Assembly: GCF_004168035.1 (NCBI RefSeq)
Contig: NZ_SDPU01000023.1
Location: forward strand, 186,001 to 250,000
Direction: 5' to 3'
Origin: Nocardioides iriomotensis
Lineage (GTDB): Bacteria; Actinomycetota; Actinomycetes; Propionibacteriales; Nocardioidaceae
DNA: 64,000 nucleotides
Position 1 is the stretch's first letter; every line of letters starts with the position of its first letter. A program made the translations under genes and the position numbers. The notes below the pieces were generated by a model. That model saw nothing but the letters and a program-made list of their open reading frames with translations, was not told the DNA's origin and made no database searches. Positions 17,531 through 26,122 of this stretch are shown one piece after another.

Positions 17531-18163
17531 GTGGCCAACCGCCGTCGCACGTCGTGGATCGACCAGTTCGTGCTGCGCGAGGACGTCAACAACCCGTTCG
17601 TGCAGGTGATCACGTCCGCGCAGCAGGTGGCCCGGGTCGCCGAGGACCGGGTCGGGCTGACGCGCGCCGAGTACGACGACGTTGCGACCGCCCGCTACCA
17701 GGCCCGCGTGCTCGAGGACCTCGCCCGGATGCTCGACGAGGACGTCGTGGCGCACGGCCGCAAGGCCGACGAGGCGCTGGCGGGGGAGACCGACCCGGTC
17801 GTCCGGGCCCGCGTGCTCACCAACGCGCTGACCGGCGCCGTCCGCGCCTCGGCGATGCTCGTCGACGCCTGCCACACGCTGCTCGGGCTGTCCGAGAAGC
17901 TGCTGGTCATCCGCCGCCCTGGCAGCCGGCTCACCCTGATGGCCGCGGTCGAGCAGACCCGCGCCGCCGCCAGCACCGCGCACCTCACCGTGCTGGTGAA
18001 CCTGCCGCGGATCACCGACGTCGCGCTCTACGACGAGCTCAACAGCGGCATCGACACCTTCGACGTCACGCTGGCCCGCGCCAACCGCGTCGCCTCCGCC
18101 CTGCGCAGCGAGGTCCGCGTCGGCCAGGCGATGCCCGTCCAGCGCGCGACCCAGCTGCGCTGA
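17531..18163 (+). CDS. Helical protein, possibly cyclodeaminase/cyclohydrolase-like
   Basis: 210 residues, almost wholly alpha-helical, no membrane segment. The pattern of long helices with acidic faces and the C-terminal AASTAHLTVLVNLPRITDVA resembles the formiminotransferase-cyclodeaminase C-domain family, but I see no decisive active-site motif, so the assignment is weak. GTG at 17531 has GGAG six bases upstream; a TTG 57 bases earlier is in frame but lacks a ribosome site. It is convergent with an Lrp-type regulator and shares with it a strong hairpin. Confidence 0.65.
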   Translation: MANRRRTSWIDQFVLREDVNNPFVQVITSAQQVARVAEDRVGLTRAEYDDVATARYQARVLEDLARMLDEDVVAHGRKADEALAGETDPVVRARVLTNALTGAVRASAMLVDACHTLLGLSEKLLVIRRPGSRLTLMAAVEQTRAAASTAHLTVLVNLPRITDVALYDELNSGIDTFDVTLARANRVASALRSEVRVGQAMPVQRATQLR

Positions 18164-18164
18164 C

Positions 18165-18227
18165 AACCCCGATTCGTCCGCGAAATTGCGTCCGTCCCAC
18201 GCGGAGCAGGTGCGGACGAATCGGGTT
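18165..18227. terminator. Bidirectional hairpin between convergent genes
   Basis: AACCCCGATTCGTCCGC (18165-18181) pairs with GCGGACGAATCGGGTT (18212-18227), 16 base pairs with one bulged C, around a 30-base loop. It begins right after the stop of the plus-strand gene and touches the stop of the minus-strand gene, so it is well placed to terminate both. No T-run. Confidence 0.65.
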
Positions 18228-18664
18228 CAGCTGGTCGGGCGGTGCTCGTACGGCGTGGACAGCACGATCGTGGTCCGCGTGGACACGTTGGCCGCGGCGC
18301 GCACCCGCGCGAGCAGGTCCTCGAGGTCGGTCGGAGTCGCGACGCGCACCTTGAGGATGTAGGACTCGTCGCCGGCCACCGACCAGCACGACTCGATCTC
18401 GGTGATGTCGCGCAGCCGCTCGGGTGAGTCGTCGGGCTGCGACGGGTCGATCGGCCGGATGCTGATGAACGCCGTGAGCGGCTTGCCGACCTGGTCGTAG
18501 TCGATCGACGCGCCGTACCCCTTGATCACGCCGCGCTGCTCCAGCCGCTTCACCCGCTGGTGCACCGCGGACGTCGACAGCCCGGTCGCCTTGCCGAGGT
18601 CGGTGAAGGACATCCGGCCGTCGGCGGCGAGGAGCTTGAGGATCTGCGCATCCAGGTCTTCCAC
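18227..18664 (-). CDS. Lrp/AsnC-family transcriptional regulator
   Basis: 145 residues: winged helix-turn-helix (FTDLGKATGLSTSAVHQRVK, about residues 18-37) plus a C-terminal RAM ligand-binding domain ending TTIVLSTPYEHRPTS. Such proteins form octamers and sense amino acids. I chose GTG at 18664 because TAGGGT lies seven bases before it (minus strand); a GTG nine bases upstream would overlap that hexamer. The regulated gene is unknown. The divergent neighbour is the exonuclease; the lysine genes are 3 kb away, so a lysine-responsive role is only a guess. Confidence 0.9.
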   Translation of the reverse strand: MEDLDAQILKLLAADGRMSFTDLGKATGLSTSAVHQRVKRLEQRGVIKGYGASIDYDQVGKPLTAFISIRPIDPSQPDDSPERLRDITEIESCWSVAGDESYILKVRVATPTDLEDLLARVRAAANVSTRTTIVLSTPYEHRPTS

Positions 18665-18727
18665 GGCCGACACCCTACTGTTCGTCCGGCCCGGAACCTG
18701 TCGTCTCGGCATGGAAGACTCGCCCGC

Positions 18728-19693
18728 GTGACGAGCCCTGTGACTGACTCGGCGACGCGGCTGATGCTGCTGGACACCGCCTCGCTCTACTTCCGCGCGT
18801 ACTTCGGCGTGCCCGACTCGTTCAAGGCGCCCGACGGCACGCCGGTCAACGCGGTCCGCGGCCTGCTCGACTTCATCAGCCGGCTCGTGGGGGACTACCA
18901 GCCCACCCACCTGGCCTGCTGCTGGGACAACGACTGGCGGCCGCAGTGGCGCGTCGACCTGATCCCGTCGTACAAGTCCCACCGGGTCGTCGCCCCGCTC
19001 CGCACCGAGGGCGAGGGCGGCAAGCACTGGCTCGAGGAGGTCCCGGACCCGCTCGAGACCCAGATCCCGGTGATCGAGGACGTCCTGGCGGCGTTCGGGA
19101 TCGCGGTGGTCGGCGCCGACGGCTACGAGGCCGACGACGTGATCGGCACGCTCGCCACCGGGGCCGGCATGCCGGTCGACATCGTCACCGGCGACCGCGA
19201 CCTGTTCCAGCTCGTCGACGACGACGCCGACGTCCGGGTGCTCTACGTCGCCCGCGGCGTCGGACGGCACGAGCGGATCACCAACGGCGTGGTCAAGGAG
19301 AAGTACGGCGTCGACGCGACGCAGTACGCCGACCTCGCCACGCTGCGCGGCGACGCCTCCGACGGCCTGCCTGGCGTCTCCGGCATTGGCGAGAAGATCG
19401 CCGCGTCGCTGCTCCGCAAGTTCGGCGACATGGAGAGCCTGCGCGCGGCGGCCGAGGATGACGGGGCGGAGCTGTCGCCGGGGCAGCGCCGCAAGCTCCT
19501 CGACGCCGCCGACTACCTCGAGGTCGCGCCCCGCGTCGTGGCGGTCGCCCGTGACCTCGACCTGGGTGCGCCTGACCTCACTCTGCCGCTCACGCCCGTC
19601 GACCCCGAGGGCCTGGCCGCGCTGTCGGAGCGCTGGGGCCTCGACAGCCCCGCTGCCCGGCTCGTGGAGACGCTGACGTCGCTGCGCCGTTAG
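18728..19693 (+). CDS. 5'-3' exonuclease (FEN/Pol I N-domain family)
   Basis: 321 residues, equivalent to the stand-alone N-terminal nuclease domain of DNA polymerase I. Acidic metal-binding motifs are visible: LLDTASLYFR, EADDVIGTLA, TGDRDLFQLV and GDASDGLPGVSGIGEKIA; the last also carries the helix-hairpin-helix-type H3TH loop that grips DNA. It should remove 5' flaps or RNA primers during repair and replication. GTG start at 18728; it is divergent from the Lrp gene. Position beside helY/tat genes matches mycobacteria, where a similar gene lies in the same block. Confidence 0.92.
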   Translation: MTSPVTDSATRLMLLDTASLYFRAYFGVPDSFKAPDGTPVNAVRGLLDFISRLVGDYQPTHLACCWDNDWRPQWRVDLIPSYKSHRVVAPLRTEGEGGKHWLEEVPDPLETQIPVIEDVLAAFGIAVVGADGYEADDVIGTLATGAGMPVDIVTGDRDLFQLVDDDADVRVLYVARGVGRHERITNGVVKEKYGVDATQYADLATLRGDASDGLPGVSGIGEKIAASLLRKFGDMESLRAAAEDDGAELSPGQRRKLLDAADYLEVAPRVVAVARDLDLGAPDLTLPLTPVDPEGLAALSERWGLDSPAARLVETLTSLRR

Positions 19694-19753
19694 CCGAGGG
19701 AACCCCGCGCGCCGCGGCGGTGTAGGACCGTCGACAGGAGGAGGTCAACGACC

Positions 19754-20323
19754 CTGACCACCGACGACGCGCAGATCCTGGCGCGCGTGCGCGACGGCGA
19801 CCCCGGCGCGTACGCCGACCTGGTGCGCCGTCATGCCCCGGTCGCGATCCGCACGGCCGCGCTGCTCGGGGCGGGGGCCGACGCCGAGGACGTGGCGCAG
19901 GAGGCGTTCGTGAAGGCGTACGCCGCGTTGGGGAGGTTCCGGCCGGACGCGCCGTTCCGACCCTGGCTGCTGCGCATCGTGGCCAACGAGACCCGCAACC
20001 TGCACCGCTCCGCCGGCCGCCGCGCCGCCCGCGAGCAGCGGGCCTGGGCGGCGACGGCACCGCTCCTGCTGCACGGCGCCGGACCCGACGGCGGTGACGT
20101 CGCGGCCGCGGTGCTCGGCACCGCCCGTCGGGAGGCGCTGGTGGCCGGGCTCGGCCGGCTCTCCGAACCACACCGGCAGGTCGTCACCTGCCGCTACCTG
20201 CTCGACCTCGACGAGGCCGAGACCGCCGAGGTCCTGGGCTGGCCGCGCGGCACCGTGAAGTCGCGGCTGCACCGGGCCATCGCCGCCCTGCGCGCCCACC
20301 TGGAGGTGGACGTCGATGCCTGA
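19754..20323 (+). CDS. RNA polymerase sigma factor, ECF-like (possible CTG start)
   Basis: 189 residues if it begins at CTG 19754. That start has a strong AGGAGGAGG about nine bases upstream and adds TTDDAQILARV, which fits the family; the next start, GTG at 19787, lies 43 bases past that site. Region 2 (ADLVRRHAPVAIRTAALLGA, EDVAQEAFVKAY and RPWLLRIVANETRN) and region 4 (LSEPHRQVVTCRYLLDLDEA then GTVKSRLHRAIAAL) are clear. It overlaps the next gene, a membrane protein likely to be its anti-sigma factor, by eight bases. Confidence 0.88.
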   Translation: MTTDDAQILARVRDGDPGAYADLVRRHAPVAIRTAALLGAGADAEDVAQEAFVKAYAALGRFRPDAPFRPWLLRIVANETRNLHRSAGRRAAREQRAWAATAPLLLHGAGPDGGDVAAAVLGTARREALVAGLGRLSEPHRQVVTCRYLLDLDEAETAEVLGWPRGTVKSRLHRAIAALRAHLEVDVDA

Positions 20324-21023
20324 GCCGACCCTGACCGACGACCTGCGCACGCTGGGCCGCGCGGCCCAGCCCGACGTCGACCCCGACCTGTTCACCGCCC
20401 GCGTGGTCGGAGGGCTGCCGAGCGCCGCCGCGTCCCGCCCGCGCACCGGCCGACGGGTCGCGCTCGCCGCGCTGGCGGTGCTCGTCGCGCTGGTGGCGAC
20501 GCCGCCGGTGCGGGCCACGGTGGCGGAGTGGTTCGGGTTCGGTGCGGTCCGGGTCGAACCCGGCGGGCCTCCGCCGCCGGGGGAGCCGGAGGTGCCCCCG
20601 GTCGACGGAGGCCTGTCGCTCGCGGACGCGGCTGCCCTCGCGGACTTCGAGGTGGTCGCGCCGACCGCCCTGGGCGACCCCGACGGGGTCGCGGTGGCCG
20701 ACGACGGCAACCGGGTGTCGATGTCGTGGGGGAGCGGCGACGGGACGGTGCGGGTGGACCAGCTCGCCGGCACCCCGGACTACGCCATGGTCAAGACCGC
20801 GCCACGACTGCGGTTCGCCACCGTCGACGGCCGCGACGTGCTGTGGTTCCCGACCGCGCACCGGGTAGCGCTGGTCGACGAGGACGGCGACCCGGCCGCC
20901 GCGTTCTGGGTCGCCGACCGCACGATGCTCGTGCCGCTGCCCGACTCGACCTTGCGGTTGGAGGGGCCCCTCACCTACGCGGAGGCGGCCGACCTCGCCC
21001 GCTCGCTGCGTCCGGTGCGCTGA
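20316..21023 (+). CDS. Single-pass membrane protein, probable anti-sigma factor
   Basis: 235 residues. A cytoplasmic N-terminus of about 45 residues, a membrane helix at about 48-66 (VALAALAVLVALVATPP), a proline-rich spacer and an extracytoplasmic domain of about 140 residues. This layout and the eight-base overlap with the sigma factor gene are typical of membrane anti-sigma factors, although the zinc-binding HxxxCxxC motif of the ZAS class is absent. The outer domain may be the sensor. What it senses cannot be told. Confidence 0.75.
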   Translation: MPEPTLTDDLRTLGRAAQPDVDPDLFTARVVGGLPSAAASRPRTGRRVALAALAVLVALVATPPVRATVAEWFGFGAVRVEPGGPPPPGEPEVPPVDGGLSLADAAALADFEVVAPTALGDPDGVAVADDGNRVSMSWGSGDGTVRVDQLAGTPDYAMVKTAPRLRFATVDGRDVLWFPTAHRVALVDEDGDPAAAFWVADRTMLVPLPDSTLRLEGPLTYAEAADLARSLRPVR

Positions 21024-21063
21024 CGAGCGGGAACCCGCTCGGCCGCGGCGGTGTAGCACCGGC

Positions 21064-21762
21064 ATGCGACGCGCAGCGATCCTCCTCGTGCTGACTCTTT
21101 CCGCCCTGCTCGCCGCCGCCCCGGCCTCCGCCGGCGGACCGACCAGCGTGCTGGTCACGGTGCCCGGCGAGGGCCGGTCGACCGCGCTGTACTACACCGA
21201 CACGGCCTACGAGCGGCTCTCCGAGGCGCTGGGGGTCGGACAGCGGGTCCGCGAGGTGCGAGACGCGCCGAACGACTTCCGCGACGGCCCGCCGGTCATC
21301 CTCACCTGGCTGATCCACGACGTGATGGTCTGGCGGGTGGACCAGGTGTACGTGCACGACGGCACCACCTACGTCCTCACCCAGGAGAACGTCGGCGGCG
21401 GCCCACTCAGCGAGGGCACCTCGGTGCTGCACAGGGCCGGGCCCGGGCTGACGCGGATCCTCGACCAGCTGCTGCCGACGGGGAACGGCTACCTGCGGGA
21501 CACCCAGGTCGACACCGACCCGGCGGCGGCCGCGCAGGCCGAGCCCGAGCCGGCGGCCGAGGTCGCCGCCCCCGTGGAGGCCACCTCGCCGCGGCTGCTC
21601 GTCGCCGTTGGCGTCGTCGGGCTGCTCGTGGGCGCGGTCGGCACCCTCATCGGGCTCGCCCCCGCCCGATCCGTCCGCGGTCGCCCCGCTCTGGACGGAC
21701 GCAGCCCCGCTGACGACGCGGGATCAGACGATCGTCAGCGTCTTCTGCGACTCGGCGGCTAG
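21064..21762 (+). CDS. Secreted or type I membrane protein of unknown function
   Basis: 232 residues. A signal peptide (MRRAAILLVLTLSALLAAAP then ASA) is followed by an extracytoplasmic domain, an Ala/Glu/Pro-rich linker (about 155-175) and one C-terminal membrane helix (LLVAVGVVGLLVGAVGTLIG) with a short basic tail. It follows the sigma/anti-sigma pair by 40 bases and may be under its control, or part of the sensing complex. The 3' end overlaps the convergent kamA gene by 39 bases. Family not recognised. Confidence 0.7.
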   Translation: MRRAAILLVLTLSALLAAAPASAGGPTSVLVTVPGEGRSTALYYTDTAYERLSEALGVGQRVREVRDAPNDFRDGPPVILTWLIHDVMVWRVDQVYVHDGTTYVLTQENVGGGPLSEGTSVLHRAGPGLTRILDQLLPTGNGYLRDTQVDTDPAAAAQAEPEPAAEVAAPVEATSPRLLVAVGVVGLLVGAVGTLIGLAPARSVRGRPALDGRSPADDAGSDDRQRLLRLGG

Positions 21763-23187
21763 CCGGGACGCGGCGGCCTGACGCTCGGCCTCGACGAGGT
21801 CGGGCGCGGTGCCGTGCTCACGCCACCAGGCCTGGCCGGCCTCGGGGAGCGTGTGGATCGGGTCGTAGTACTCGTAGGTCCGCGACATCGCCTCGGGGTC
21901 GTGGGCCTCGATGGACGTGCGGTAGTTCTTCGTCCAGAACGAGATGCCGAGCTCGGCGTCGTAGTCGGCGTTCTGGTGCACCCAGCGCTTGCCGACGAAC
22001 GGCACGTCGCACACGATCCGCGGCGTCGCGAAGCCCGGCAGGTAGCCCATGATGTGGTGCTGCAGCCGCTGCGCGTCGGCGAGCGAGACCCGCCAGTGCT
22101 CGCTGAACGGGATCATGTCGCACATGTAGAAGTAGTACGGCATGATCTGCGCGCCATCGAGCAGCGCGAAGCATAGGTCGAGCAGCGCGTGCGGGTCGGC
22201 GTTGACGCCGTTCAGCAGCACGCCCTGGTTGCGCACGTCGCGCAGGCCGGCGTCGAGCATCGCCTTCGTCGCCTCGGCCACGATCGGCGTCACGGACTGG
22301 GCGTGGTTGACGTGGGTGTGCATCGCGAGCGAGACGCCGCGGTCGCGGGCGATCCGGGCGACCCGCTCGACGCCGGCGCGGACGTCGTCCTGCAGCCAGT
22401 GCTGCGGCAGGCCCATGAGCGCCTTGGTGGCGAGCCGGATGTCGCGGATGTTGTCGATCTCGAGCAGCTTGGTGAGGAACTCCTCCAGCCGCGGCCACGG
22501 CATGTTGGCGACGTCGCCGCCGGACACCACGACGTCGCGCACGGACGGCGTACGGCGGAGGTAGTCGAGCATCTCGGCGTGCCGGTCGACCGGCTTGCCG
22601 AGGAACTTCAGCTTGTCGATCACCGGCGTTGAGTTGCCGACGAGGTCCATCCGGGTGCAGTGGCCGCAGTACTGCGGGCACGTCGGCAGCAGCTCGGCGA
22701 GCACCTTGGTGGGGTAGCGGTGGGTCAGGCCCTCGGCGACCCACATGTCGTGCTCGTGCAGCGAGTCGCGGGTGGCGTGCGGGTGCGACGGCCAGTCGGT
22801 GCGGCGGTCGGAGAACACCGGCAGCATGTAGCGGCGGACCGGGTCGGCGTACATCGCCTCGGTCAGCGAGCCGGGGCCGTTCGGCGAGACCCGCGGCGCC
22901 ATGGTGTTCATCATCTGCGGCGGCACCAGCATCGACATCGTGGCGCGCTCGGCCTGGTCGCGCTCGAGGTCGGCGTAGAACGCCTCGTCGACCAGGTCGC
23001 CCCAGAGGGCACGCAGCTGCTTGACGTTCTTGATGCAGTGCGCGCGCTGCCACTGGACAGACGCCCAGTCCTCGGCGGTGACGTCCTTCCACCCCGGGAA
23101 ACGGGTCCAGTCGGGCTCGACCAGCTCGACCCGGTGGTAGGGGTACGGCTGACCGGTCTCGAGGTCGATGGCGGTCTCGATGCTCAT
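21724..23187 (-). CDS. kamA: Lysine 2,3-aminomutase (radical SAM)
   Basis: 487 residues. It converts L-lysine to L-beta-lysine, the first step of the aminomutase lysine pathway, using a 4Fe-4S cluster, S-adenosylmethionine and PLP. The cluster motif is CPQYCGHC (Cys170, Cys174, Cys177; CX3CX2C), followed by a TIM-barrel-like core with VVVSGGDVANMPW and AMHTHVNHAQ. The protein is longer than the clostridial enzyme at both ends. AGGAGACC lies before the ATG. It is divergent from kdd-kamDE-kal, 165 bases away, which strongly supports the call. Related lysine or arginine aminomutases are less likely because of that context. Confidence 0.9.
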   Translation of the reverse strand: MSIETAIDLETGQPYPYHRVELVEPDWTRFPGWKDVTAEDWASVQWQRAHCIKNVKQLRALWGDLVDEAFYADLERDQAERATMSMLVPPQMMNTMAPRVSPNGPGSLTEAMYADPVRRYMLPVFSDRRTDWPSHPHATRDSLHEHDMWVAEGLTHRYPTKVLAELLPTCPQYCGHCTRMDLVGNSTPVIDKLKFLGKPVDRHAEMLDYLRRTPSVRDVVVSGGDVANMPWPRLEEFLTKLLEIDNIRDIRLATKALMGLPQHWLQDDVRAGVERVARIARDRGVSLAMHTHVNHAQSVTPIVAEATKAMLDAGLRDVRNQGVLLNGVNADPHALLDLCFALLDGAQIMPYYFYMCDMIPFSEHWRVSLADAQRLQHHIMGYLPGFATPRIVCDVPFVGKRWVHQNADYDAELGISFWTKNYRTSIEAHDPEAMSRTYEYYDPIHTLPEAGQAWWREHGTAPDLVEAERQAAASRLAAESQKTLTIV

Positions 23188-23352
23188 GCAAGGTCTCCTG
23201 CGGATGTGCGGCGCAACAGTCGGTGCGAGGGCGGGCGCGCCCGTTTGTCGGGATCACGCCCTCCATGCCAGAGTACGCAAAGAATCTCCGGCCCGTCCAA
23301 TGACCCGCCGTAAGATTTCCCGTGAACACCGCGATAGACCCGAGGACGACCC

Positions 23353-24423
23353 GTGACCCACCTGCCGCCGACTAGTCCGGTCGGTCTGCACCGCGTGCTC
23401 GCCCCCGCGGGCGTGCTCCCGCAGGCCGCCGAGCGCCTCGACACCCGGCGCGAGCTCGCCGACGACGAGGTGCGGGTGCGCGTCGAAAGGCTCAACCTCG
23501 ACGCGGCGTCGTTCCGCCAGCTCGAGCACAAGCACGGGGGAGACGGCGACAAGGTGCGCGCCGAGGTGCTCGACATCATCGGCACCCGCGGCAAGATGCA
23601 GAACCCCGAGACCGGGTCCGGCGGGATGCTCGTCGGCACCGTCGAGGAGGTCGGTCCCGACTCGCCGCTCGGGCTGGCGGTGGGGGACCGGGTCGCCACG
23701 CTCGTGTCGCTGACCCTGACCCCGCTCGTGATCGAGGACGACCTGGCCTCCTGGGACGGCCGCAGCGAGCAGGTCCCGGCCGACGGCTACGCGATCCTGT
23801 TCGGCCGCTCCATCGCCGCCCGCATCCCCGACGACCTCGCCCCGGAGCTGTCGCTGTCGGTGATGGACGTGTGCGGCGCGCCCGCGCTGACCGCGCGGGT
23901 GGTCCGGGAGTACGTCGAGCGCGGGGGAGTGGTCTCAACAGGCTCGACCACGCGGCCCACGGTCGTGGTCATCGGCGGCGCCGGCAAGTCCGGCTCGTTG
24001 AGCCTGGCGGCCGCCCGCGACGCCGGCGCGGCCCGCACGATCGGCGTCGTGCCGCACGCCGCCGAGGCCGAGCTGCTCTCCGGCGCCGGTCTGGCCGACG
24101 AGATCACGATCGCCGACGCCCGCGACCCGGTGGCGCTGTCCGAGGCCGTGACGGCCGCCGGCGGCCCCGCCGACGTCACCGTCGTGTGCGTTGACGTACC
24201 CGGCTGCGAGGGCGGCGCGATCCTCTCCACCCGCGACGGCGGCACGGTCGTCTTCTTCTCCATGGCGACGTCGTTCAGCGCCGCCGCGCTCGGCGCCGAG
24301 GGTCTCGCCGCCGACGTCACCATGCTCGTCGGCAACGGCTACGTGCCCGGCCACGCCGACTACGCCCTGTCGCTGCTGCGCGGGCACGACGGGGTGCGGG
24401 GTCTCTTCGAGCGGCGGCTCTGA
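23353..24423 (+). CDS. kdd: L-erythro-3,5-diaminohexanoate dehydrogenase
   Basis: 356 residues. It oxidises 3,5-diaminohexanoate to 5-amino-3-oxohexanoate with NAD(P). The N-terminal domain (about 1-190) matches Kdd-type proteins, and a Rossmann fold begins at TVVVIGGAGKSGSLSLAAAR. The linker just before it, VVSTGSTT, is encoded by an inserted dispersed palindrome (23929-23951). GTG start with GAGGA at seven bases. It heads an operon with an amidohydrolase, kamD, kamE and kal, divergent from kamA. Confidence 0.87.
   Translation: MTHLPPTSPVGLHRVLAPAGVLPQAAERLDTRRELADDEVRVRVERLNLDAASFRQLEHKHGGDGDKVRAEVLDIIGTRGKMQNPETGSGGMLVGTVEEVGPDSPLGLAVGDRVATLVSLTLTPLVIEDDLASWDGRSEQVPADGYAILFGRSIAARIPDDLAPELSLSVMDVCGAPALTARVVREYVERGGVVSTGSTTRPTVVVIGGAGKSGSLSLAAARDAGAARTIGVVPHAAEAELLSGAGLADEITIADARDPVALSEAVTAAGGPADVTVVCVDVPGCEGGAILSTRDGGTVVFFSMATSFSAAALGAEGLAADVTMLVGNGYVPGHADYALSLLRGHDGVRGLFERRL
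23929..23951. repeat. Dispersed palindromic repeat inside kdd
   Basis: GTGGTCTCAAC and GCTCGACCAC halves; one base differs from the canonical copy. It encodes VVSTGSTT in the domain linker of Kdd and keeps the reading frame. Confidence 0.8.
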
Positions 24424-24438
24424 CGGAGAATCGCCCTC

Positions 24439-26100
24439 ATGACGACCCCCCTGACGCCGCAGGCGACCCAGCGGACACTCCTGCGCGGCGGCTACGTCCA
24501 CACACCCGGCTCCAACAGCACCGGACCGCACCCGACCGCCCTGTGCGTCGAGGACGGCCACGTCGTCTGGACCGGTGACGACGACGCGTCCACGCACTTC
24601 GCCGACGGCGCCGACCGGGTGATCGAGCTCGACGGGCGCCTCGTCACGCCGGCGTTCGTCGACAGCCACGCGCACCTCGCCCAGACCGGGTTCGCCGCCG
24701 CGGGTGTCGACCTGACCACGCCCGCGACGCTGCACGAGGCGCTCGACGCGATCGCCGCGCACGCCCGGGCCACCACCGACGCGGTCGTCGTCGGCCACGG
24801 CTGGGACGACACGACCTGGCCCGAGCAGCGCCCGTTCACCCGCGAGGAGCTCGACCGCGCCACCGGTGGACGGCCCGCCTACCTCGCCCGCGTCGACGAG
24901 CACTCCGCCGTCGTCTCCACCGCGTTCCTCGACGTCTGCCCCGACGTGGTGCACGCCGACGGCTACGACGTCACCGGCCGGGTCGAGCGCGACGCCCACC
25001 ACGTCGCCCGCGACGGGCTGGCCCGGCTGCTGACGCCGTCGGCCCGCGAGGACGCCATCCTGCGGGCACTCCGGCTCGCCGCCGCCCAGGGCATCGGCAT
25101 GGTGCACGAGCTCGGCGCCCCGCACATCTGCCCACCCGAGGACCTCCTCGTCGCCCAGTCGCTCAGCCGCACCGGTGCGCTGCCCGAGGTCGTCGCCTAC
25201 TGGGGCGAGCTGGCCTCCGACGGCGCCGTGCAGACCGCGCGCGAGCTCGGCGCGGTCGGCCTCGCCGGCGACCTCTGCATGGACGGCTCGCTCGGCTCGT
25301 GGACCTCCGCCCTGCGCGCGCCGTACGCCGACCACCCGCACGACCCCGCCCACGCCGGCCACCTGTACGTCGAGGCCGAGCAGGTCACCGACCACGTGCT
25401 CGCCTGCACCGAAGCCGGTCTCCAGGCCGGGTTCCACGTCATCGGCGACCGGGCCGTCGACGCCGTCGTGGCCGGGTTCGAGGCGGCCGCCACCAAGATC
25501 GGCGACCTCGCGGTCGTCCGCGGCCGGCACCGGCTCGAGCACGTCGAGATGGTCGCGCCCGAGCACATGGCCACGCTCGGCCGGCTCGGCGTGACGGCCA
25601 GCCAACAGCCGGTGTTCGACGCGCTGTGGGGCGGCGGCAGCGACATGTACGCCCAGCGCCTCGGTGCCGAGCGCGCCGCCGGCATGAACGCCTTCGCCTC
25701 GCTCAACCGAGCCGGCGTCGCCCTCGCGTTCGGCTCCGACAGCCCGGTCACGCCGTTCGGCCCGTGGGCCGCGGTGCGCGCCGCCGCGTGGCACCGCACG
25801 CCCTCGGAGCGCGTCACCGTGCGGGCGGCGTTCAACGCCCACACCCGCGGCGGCTGGCGCGCCGCCGCCCGCGACGAGGGCGGCGTCATCGACCTCGGCA
25901 CGCCCGCGTCGATCGCCGTCTGGGACGTCCCGGGCGACCTCGTCGTGCAGACCCCCGACGCGCGGGTCGCAGCGTGGTCGACCGACCCGCGCGCCGGCGT
26001 GCCGCACCTCCCGGACCTCCACCCCGACCAGGACCTGCCCACCTGCGTGCTGACGATGGTGCACGGGCAGGTCGCCTACGAACGAGAAGGGGCCTTGTAG
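24439..26100 (+). CDS. Amidohydrolase-superfamily protein (YtcJ-like)
   Basis: 553 residues. The metal-dependent hydrolase fold shows VTPAFVDSHAHLAQ (the HxH metal ligands), GFHVIGDRAVDAVV, RHRLEHVEMV and FGSDSPVTPFGPW (late metal-binding aspartate). YtcJ-type members hydrolyse N-acyl or cyclic amide bonds in small molecules. Here it sits between kdd and kamD, with its TAG stop overlapping the kamD start, so it is probably part of lysine catabolism; it might process an N-acylated intermediate, but this is a guess. GGAGAA ribosome site before the ATG. Confidence 0.85.
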   Translation: MTTPLTPQATQRTLLRGGYVHTPGSNSTGPHPTALCVEDGHVVWTGDDDASTHFADGADRVIELDGRLVTPAFVDSHAHLAQTGFAAAGVDLTTPATLHEALDAIAAHARATTDAVVVGHGWDDTTWPEQRPFTREELDRATGGRPAYLARVDEHSAVVSTAFLDVCPDVVHADGYDVTGRVERDAHHVARDGLARLLTPSAREDAILRALRLAAAQGIGMVHELGAPHICPPEDLLVAQSLSRTGALPEVVAYWGELASDGAVQTARELGAVGLAGDLCMDGSLGSWTSALRAPYADHPHDPAHAGHLYVEAEQVTDHVLACTEAGLQAGFHVIGDRAVDAVVAGFEAAATKIGDLAVVRGRHRLEHVEMVAPEHMATLGRLGVTASQQPVFDALWGGGSDMYAQRLGAERAAGMNAFASLNRAGVALAFGSDSPVTPFGPWAAVRAAAWHRTPSERVTVRAAFNAHTRGGWRAAARDEGGVIDLGTPASIAVWDVPGDLVVQTPDARVAAWSTDPRAGVPHLPDLHPDQDLPTCVLTMVHGQVAYEREGAL

Positions 26101-26122
26101 TGGTCTCGACAGGCTCGACCCG
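26100..26122. repeat. Dispersed palindromic repeat supplying the kamD start codon
   Basis: GTGGTCTCGAC followed by AGGCTCGACC; the last three bases depart from the canonical copy. Its first codon, GTG, is the only available start for kamD. Confidence 0.75.

Noticed and set aside
14393-18166. Minus-strand open frame of 1257 codons opposite helY
   Set aside because: No ribosome site or domain; the plus strand has all helicase motifs.
22629-23024. Arg/Ala/Ser-rich plus-strand frame opposite kamA
   Set aside because: Antisense shadow of the radical SAM gene.
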